A DNA stretch of 7,054 nucleotides from DASXRU01 sp039933315 (GTDB lineage: Bacteria; Acidobacteriota; Blastocatellia; Pyrinomonadales; Pyrinomonadaceae), in contig JBDTOI010000207.1 in NCBI GenBank assembly GCA_039933315.1, positions 1-7,054 on the forward strand. Direction: 5' to 3'. The translations under genes and the position numbers were made by a program. Shown piece after piece: positions 4,978-7,054 of the stretch. Below the pieces are notes generated by a model. That model worked only from the letters and a program-made list of their open reading frames with translations. It did no database searches and was not told the origin of the DNA. Positions within the stretch are counted from its first letter, which is position 1. Each line of letters opens with the position of its first letter.

Positions 4978-5099
4978 CAAAGCCGCTTTCCTCTCGCTGT
5001 TTTCATTTCCCTTAACAACCTGATGCCCTACAATGACCGCGCTTTCCGAGTTTTCCGTCAGGCTGTCTCAACTCGCGGCGGACCATAACGAAAGACCAG
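4978..5099. other. Divergent intergenic region (promoter region, boxes not resolved)
   Basis: This lies between the diverging CPxC frame (minus) and the winged-helix regulator (plus) and must supply promoters for one or both. A -10-like tacaat is seen at 5029-5034 on the plus strand, but no good -35 box lies 16-18 bp before it, so I do not call a promoter. Confidence 0.4.
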
Positions 5100-5142
5100 C
5101 TTGGAAGTCCTTTAAAACCTCCTTGGAGTTTCTTGGAAGTTG
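5100..5142 (+). promoter_or_regulatory. Helically phased direct repeats before the regulator start, possible operator
   Basis: Four consecutive units beginning with ctt occur at 5100 (cttggaagtc), 5110 (ctttaaaacctc), 5122 (cttggagttt) and 5132 (cttggaagttg). Step sizes are 10, 12 and 10 bp, close to one DNA turn. Three units share cttgga(a)gt. OmpR/PhoB-type winged helices classically bind head-to-tail half-sites spaced about 10-11 bp apart, and the gene starting 12 nt later encodes such a domain, so autoregulation is a reasonable inference. The ggaag of the last unit may instead act partly as a weak ribosome-binding site. Confidence 0.5.
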
Positions 5143-5153
5143 TCAAAGCAGTG

Positions 5154-7054
5154 ATGAGCGAGGAAAAACCCCACGTTTATGAGTTTGGCCCCTTCCGCCT
5201 TGATGCGGCCAAACGCCTTCTATTCAAGGATGGCGACCTGGTGCCGCTCACGCCGAAGGTCTTCGAAACGCTCCGGGTGCTGGTCGAGCGCAGCGGCGAG
5301 CAGGTAACGAAGGACCAGTTGATGAGCGAAGTTTGGGAAGGCTCGATAGTCGAAGAGACCAACCTGACAACGAACGTCTCGCACCTGCGCAAGGCCCTGG
5401 GCGAGAAGAAGAGCGAGCACCAGTACATCCTGACGATTCCGGGCGAAGGCTATCGCTTCGTGGCCGCAGTCAAAGTTGTTCCGCCGGCCGGCGTAGAAGT
5501 CGTCATGCGCGAGCGCACGCGCGAAAGTCTCACCATCGAAGAAGAGACAACGATCACCGAGCGCTCGCGGAGTCTTCGGCTGCAATATCTTCTGGGCGGA
5601 GCGTTACTCGCAGTGCTGGTGGTGGCTGGTGGTTTCTTTTTGCTGAGAAAAGGGACGCCACCCTTGCCTGCGACTGTCAGTGCGGCGCCGATCAAATCGA
5701 TTGCGGTGCTCCCGTTCAAGCCCCTGGCCGTGAACAATCGCGACGAATCTCTGGAACTGGGAATGACCGAGACTTTGATCGCTCGTCTCAGCAGCCTCAA
5801 GGAGATCGTCGTACGACCCACGAGCGCGGTGCGTAAGTACAACGGATTAGAGCAGGACGCGGTTGCCGCTGGTCGAGAATTGCAGGTGGAATCAGTGTTG
5901 GACGGGAGTCTTCAGCGAGCGGGCGACCGGCTCAGAGTGACGGTGAGATTGGTCAGAGTGGCTGACGGCCAGACACTTTGGGCGGAACGTTTTGACGAGA
6001 ACTTCACAGACGTTTTTGCCGTGCAGGATCGTGTTTCCGCCAGAGTGGTCGGACTGCTGGCGGTGAAGTTGACGGGGCCAGAACAGACGCTCCTGGCCAA
6101 GCGTTACACCGATAACACCGCAGCTTATGAGATGTACCTCAAGGGTCGCTATTTCTGGAATAAATTTACTCCAGCGGATCATCAGCGAGCGGCTGAGTAC
6201 TTTAATCAAGCGATCGCAACGGACCCGACCTATGCTCTGGCCTACACCGGTCTGGCCAACACGTACGGCGCCTCAGCAGTGAGTAGCTGGATCGTTCCCT
6301 CTGACGGCTACCCGAAGGAAAAAGCGGCAGCGCAGAAAGCAGTGCAGCTTGATGAAACGCTGGCGGAAGCACACGCCAGCCTGGGCGCTGTCACGATGTT
6401 TTATGATTTGGACTGGGCGAATGCTGAACGAGAATACAAACGAGCCATTGAACTTAATCCAAACTACGAGACAAGTTATGAACTCTATGCCTATCTTCTA
6501 TCTGCTACCGGGCGACTGGACGAGGGAATCGAAATGGCTAAACGGGGGCTGGCAGTTGATCCCCTCTCGGTCCTTCTCATCGGCGACACCGGTATGACCT
6601 ACTACTTTGCCCGCCGTTACGATGAGGCAATCAGAACATACCAGACATCAATCCAATTGGATCCTCACGATGCCTTTGGGCACGTCTATACCGCGACTGC
6701 GTACGTGCAGAAGGGAAAGTACGATCAGGCCATCGCCGCTTGCCAAAAGGCGATCGACGCTTCGGAAAGGAGCTCCCTTGTTTTGGCAGTACTCGGATAC
6801 GCTCAGGCTGCGGCGGGAAGAAAAGGCGAGGCGCTGAAGGTACTCGATGAACTAAAAGCAATGTCGAAGCAGAAGTATGTTTCACCCTATGACCTGGCGG
6901 TTCTTTACACTGGTCTCGGCGAGAAGGATCGAGCCCTGGAGCAACTCAGCAAAGCGTATGAAGAACGCGCCGGCTGGATCATCAATCTCAAGGTTGAACC
7001 GCTTTTTGACCCTTTGCGTTCCGACCCGCGTTTCGCCGAGCTGGTGCGGCGACT
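5154..7054 (+). CDS. CadC-like winged-helix transcriptional regulator with TolB-like and TPR domains, 3' end cut by window
   Basis: A one-component membrane regulator, open for 633 codons to the window edge. Residues 7-105 are an OmpR/PhoB-type winged helix (YEFGPFRLDAAKRLLF, then LTPKVFETLRVLVERSGEQV, then LMSEVWEG, VEETNLTTNVSHLRKALGEK, and the wing YILTIPGEGYRFVA). There is no receiver domain. After a charged linker, residues 143-164 (LQYLLGGALLAVLVVAGGFF) form one membrane helix, placing the DNA-binding part inside and the rest outside. Residues about 180-310 resemble the TolB N-terminal/FlgO-like domain (IKSIAVLPFKPL, LELGMTETLIARLS, VLDGSLQRAGDRLRVTVRLV). Residues about 320-633 form TPR-type helical repeats (AAEYFNQAIATDPTYALAYT, AEREYKRAIELNPNYETSYE, DEAIRTYQTSIQLDPHDAFG, DQAIAACQKAID). 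The closing FDPLRSDPRFAELVRR is the usual tail of such proteins, so probably only a few codons are missing. ATG 5154 is favoured; GTG 5151 is adjacent. The signal sensed and the target genes are unknown. Confidence 0.93.
   Translation, partial: MSEEKPHVYEFGPFRLDAAKRLLFKDGDLVPLTPKVFETLRVLVERSGEQVTKDQLMSEVWEGSIVEETNLTTNVSHLRKALGEKKSEHQYILTIPGEGYRFVAAVKVVPPAGVEVVMRERTRESLTIEEETTITERSRSLRLQYLLGGALLAVLVVAGGFFLLRKGTPPLPATVSAAPIKSIAVLPFKPLAVNNRDESLELGMTETLIARLSSLKEIVVRPTSAVRKYNGLEQDAVAAGRELQVESVLDGSLQRAGDRLRVTVRLVRVADGQTLWAERFDENFTDVFAVQDRVSARVVGLLAVKLTGPEQTLLAKRYTDNTAAYEMYLKGRYFWNKFTPADHQRAAEYFNQAIATDPTYALAYTGLANTYGASAVSSWIVPSDGYPKEKAAAQKAVQLDETLAEAHASLGAVTMFYDLDWANAEREYKRAIELNPNYETSYELYAYLLSATGRLDEGIEMAKRGLAVDPLSVLLIGDTGMTYYFARRYDEAIRTYQTSIQLDPHDAFGHVYTATAYVQKGKYDQAIAACQKAIDASERSSLVLAVLGYAQAAAGRKGEALKVLDELKAMSKQKYVSPYDLAVLYTGLGEKDRALEQLSKAYEERAGWIINLKVEPLFDPLRSDPRFAELVRR

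Noticed and set aside
5029..5034. tacaat as a -10 promoter box for the regulator
   Set aside because: No acceptable -35 element at 16-18 bp upstream, and a 6-bp match alone is common by chance.
5220..5842. Long minus-strand and plus-strand alternative frames inside the regulator gene
   Set aside because: They overlap a frame with unmistakable winged-helix, membrane and TolB-like motifs and are explained by its GC-rich codon use.

Overview
The window is moderate-GC bacterial DNA. It most resembles a soil-type Acidobacteriota genome (Blastocatellia/Pyrinomonadales-like), judged from the protein set. That set is a CadC-like winged-helix/TolB-like/TPR membrane regulator, an M28 lipoprotein peptidase, an S41-like peptidase fragment, a DUF433/DUF5615 pair and a small CPxC 'ribbon' protein, all set among many interspersed inverted-repeat elements. 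The taxonomic placement is an inference from family recognition. No rRNA or marker gene is present.

Layout. Positions 1 to about 275 (minus strand) hold part of an S41-type peptidase whose N-terminal half is missing. A 102-bp inverted repeat (371-472) separates it from an intact M28 metallopeptidase lipoprotein (486-2243, minus). A gene-free stretch (2244-2691) carries a short tandem repeat and a second inverted-repeat family. Next is a minus-strand DUF433 antitoxin-like gene (3048-3386) followed 16 nt later by a frameshifted DUF5615 PIN-like partner (2692-3031). A third inverted-repeat family (3511-3640) directly abuts a truncated C39-like peptidase fragment (3647-3841). Two related composite palindromic elements (about 3905-4090 and 4674-4822) flank a small secreted protein gene (4101-4547). 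The upstream copy also forms the 3' half of a truncated CPxC protein gene (4696-4977). The only plus-strand gene, from 5154 to beyond the right edge, encodes a one-component membrane regulator with an N-terminal DNA-binding domain and C-terminal TPRs. Four roughly 10-12-bp repeats lie just before its start codon.

How it works together. This is not one operon with one function. Two genes look fully functional: the M28 exopeptidase anchored in the envelope and the winged-helix/TPR regulator. The DUF433 gene and the 148-aa secreted protein gene also look intact. The middle part (about 2.4-5.0 kb) reads as a decay zone, where several broken genes lie against interspersed palindromic elements. The most notable signals are the helically phased repeats before the regulator, which could be an autoregulatory operator, and the repeated coincidence of gene break points with repeat-element edges. 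No complete new defence or metabolic system is visible in the window.
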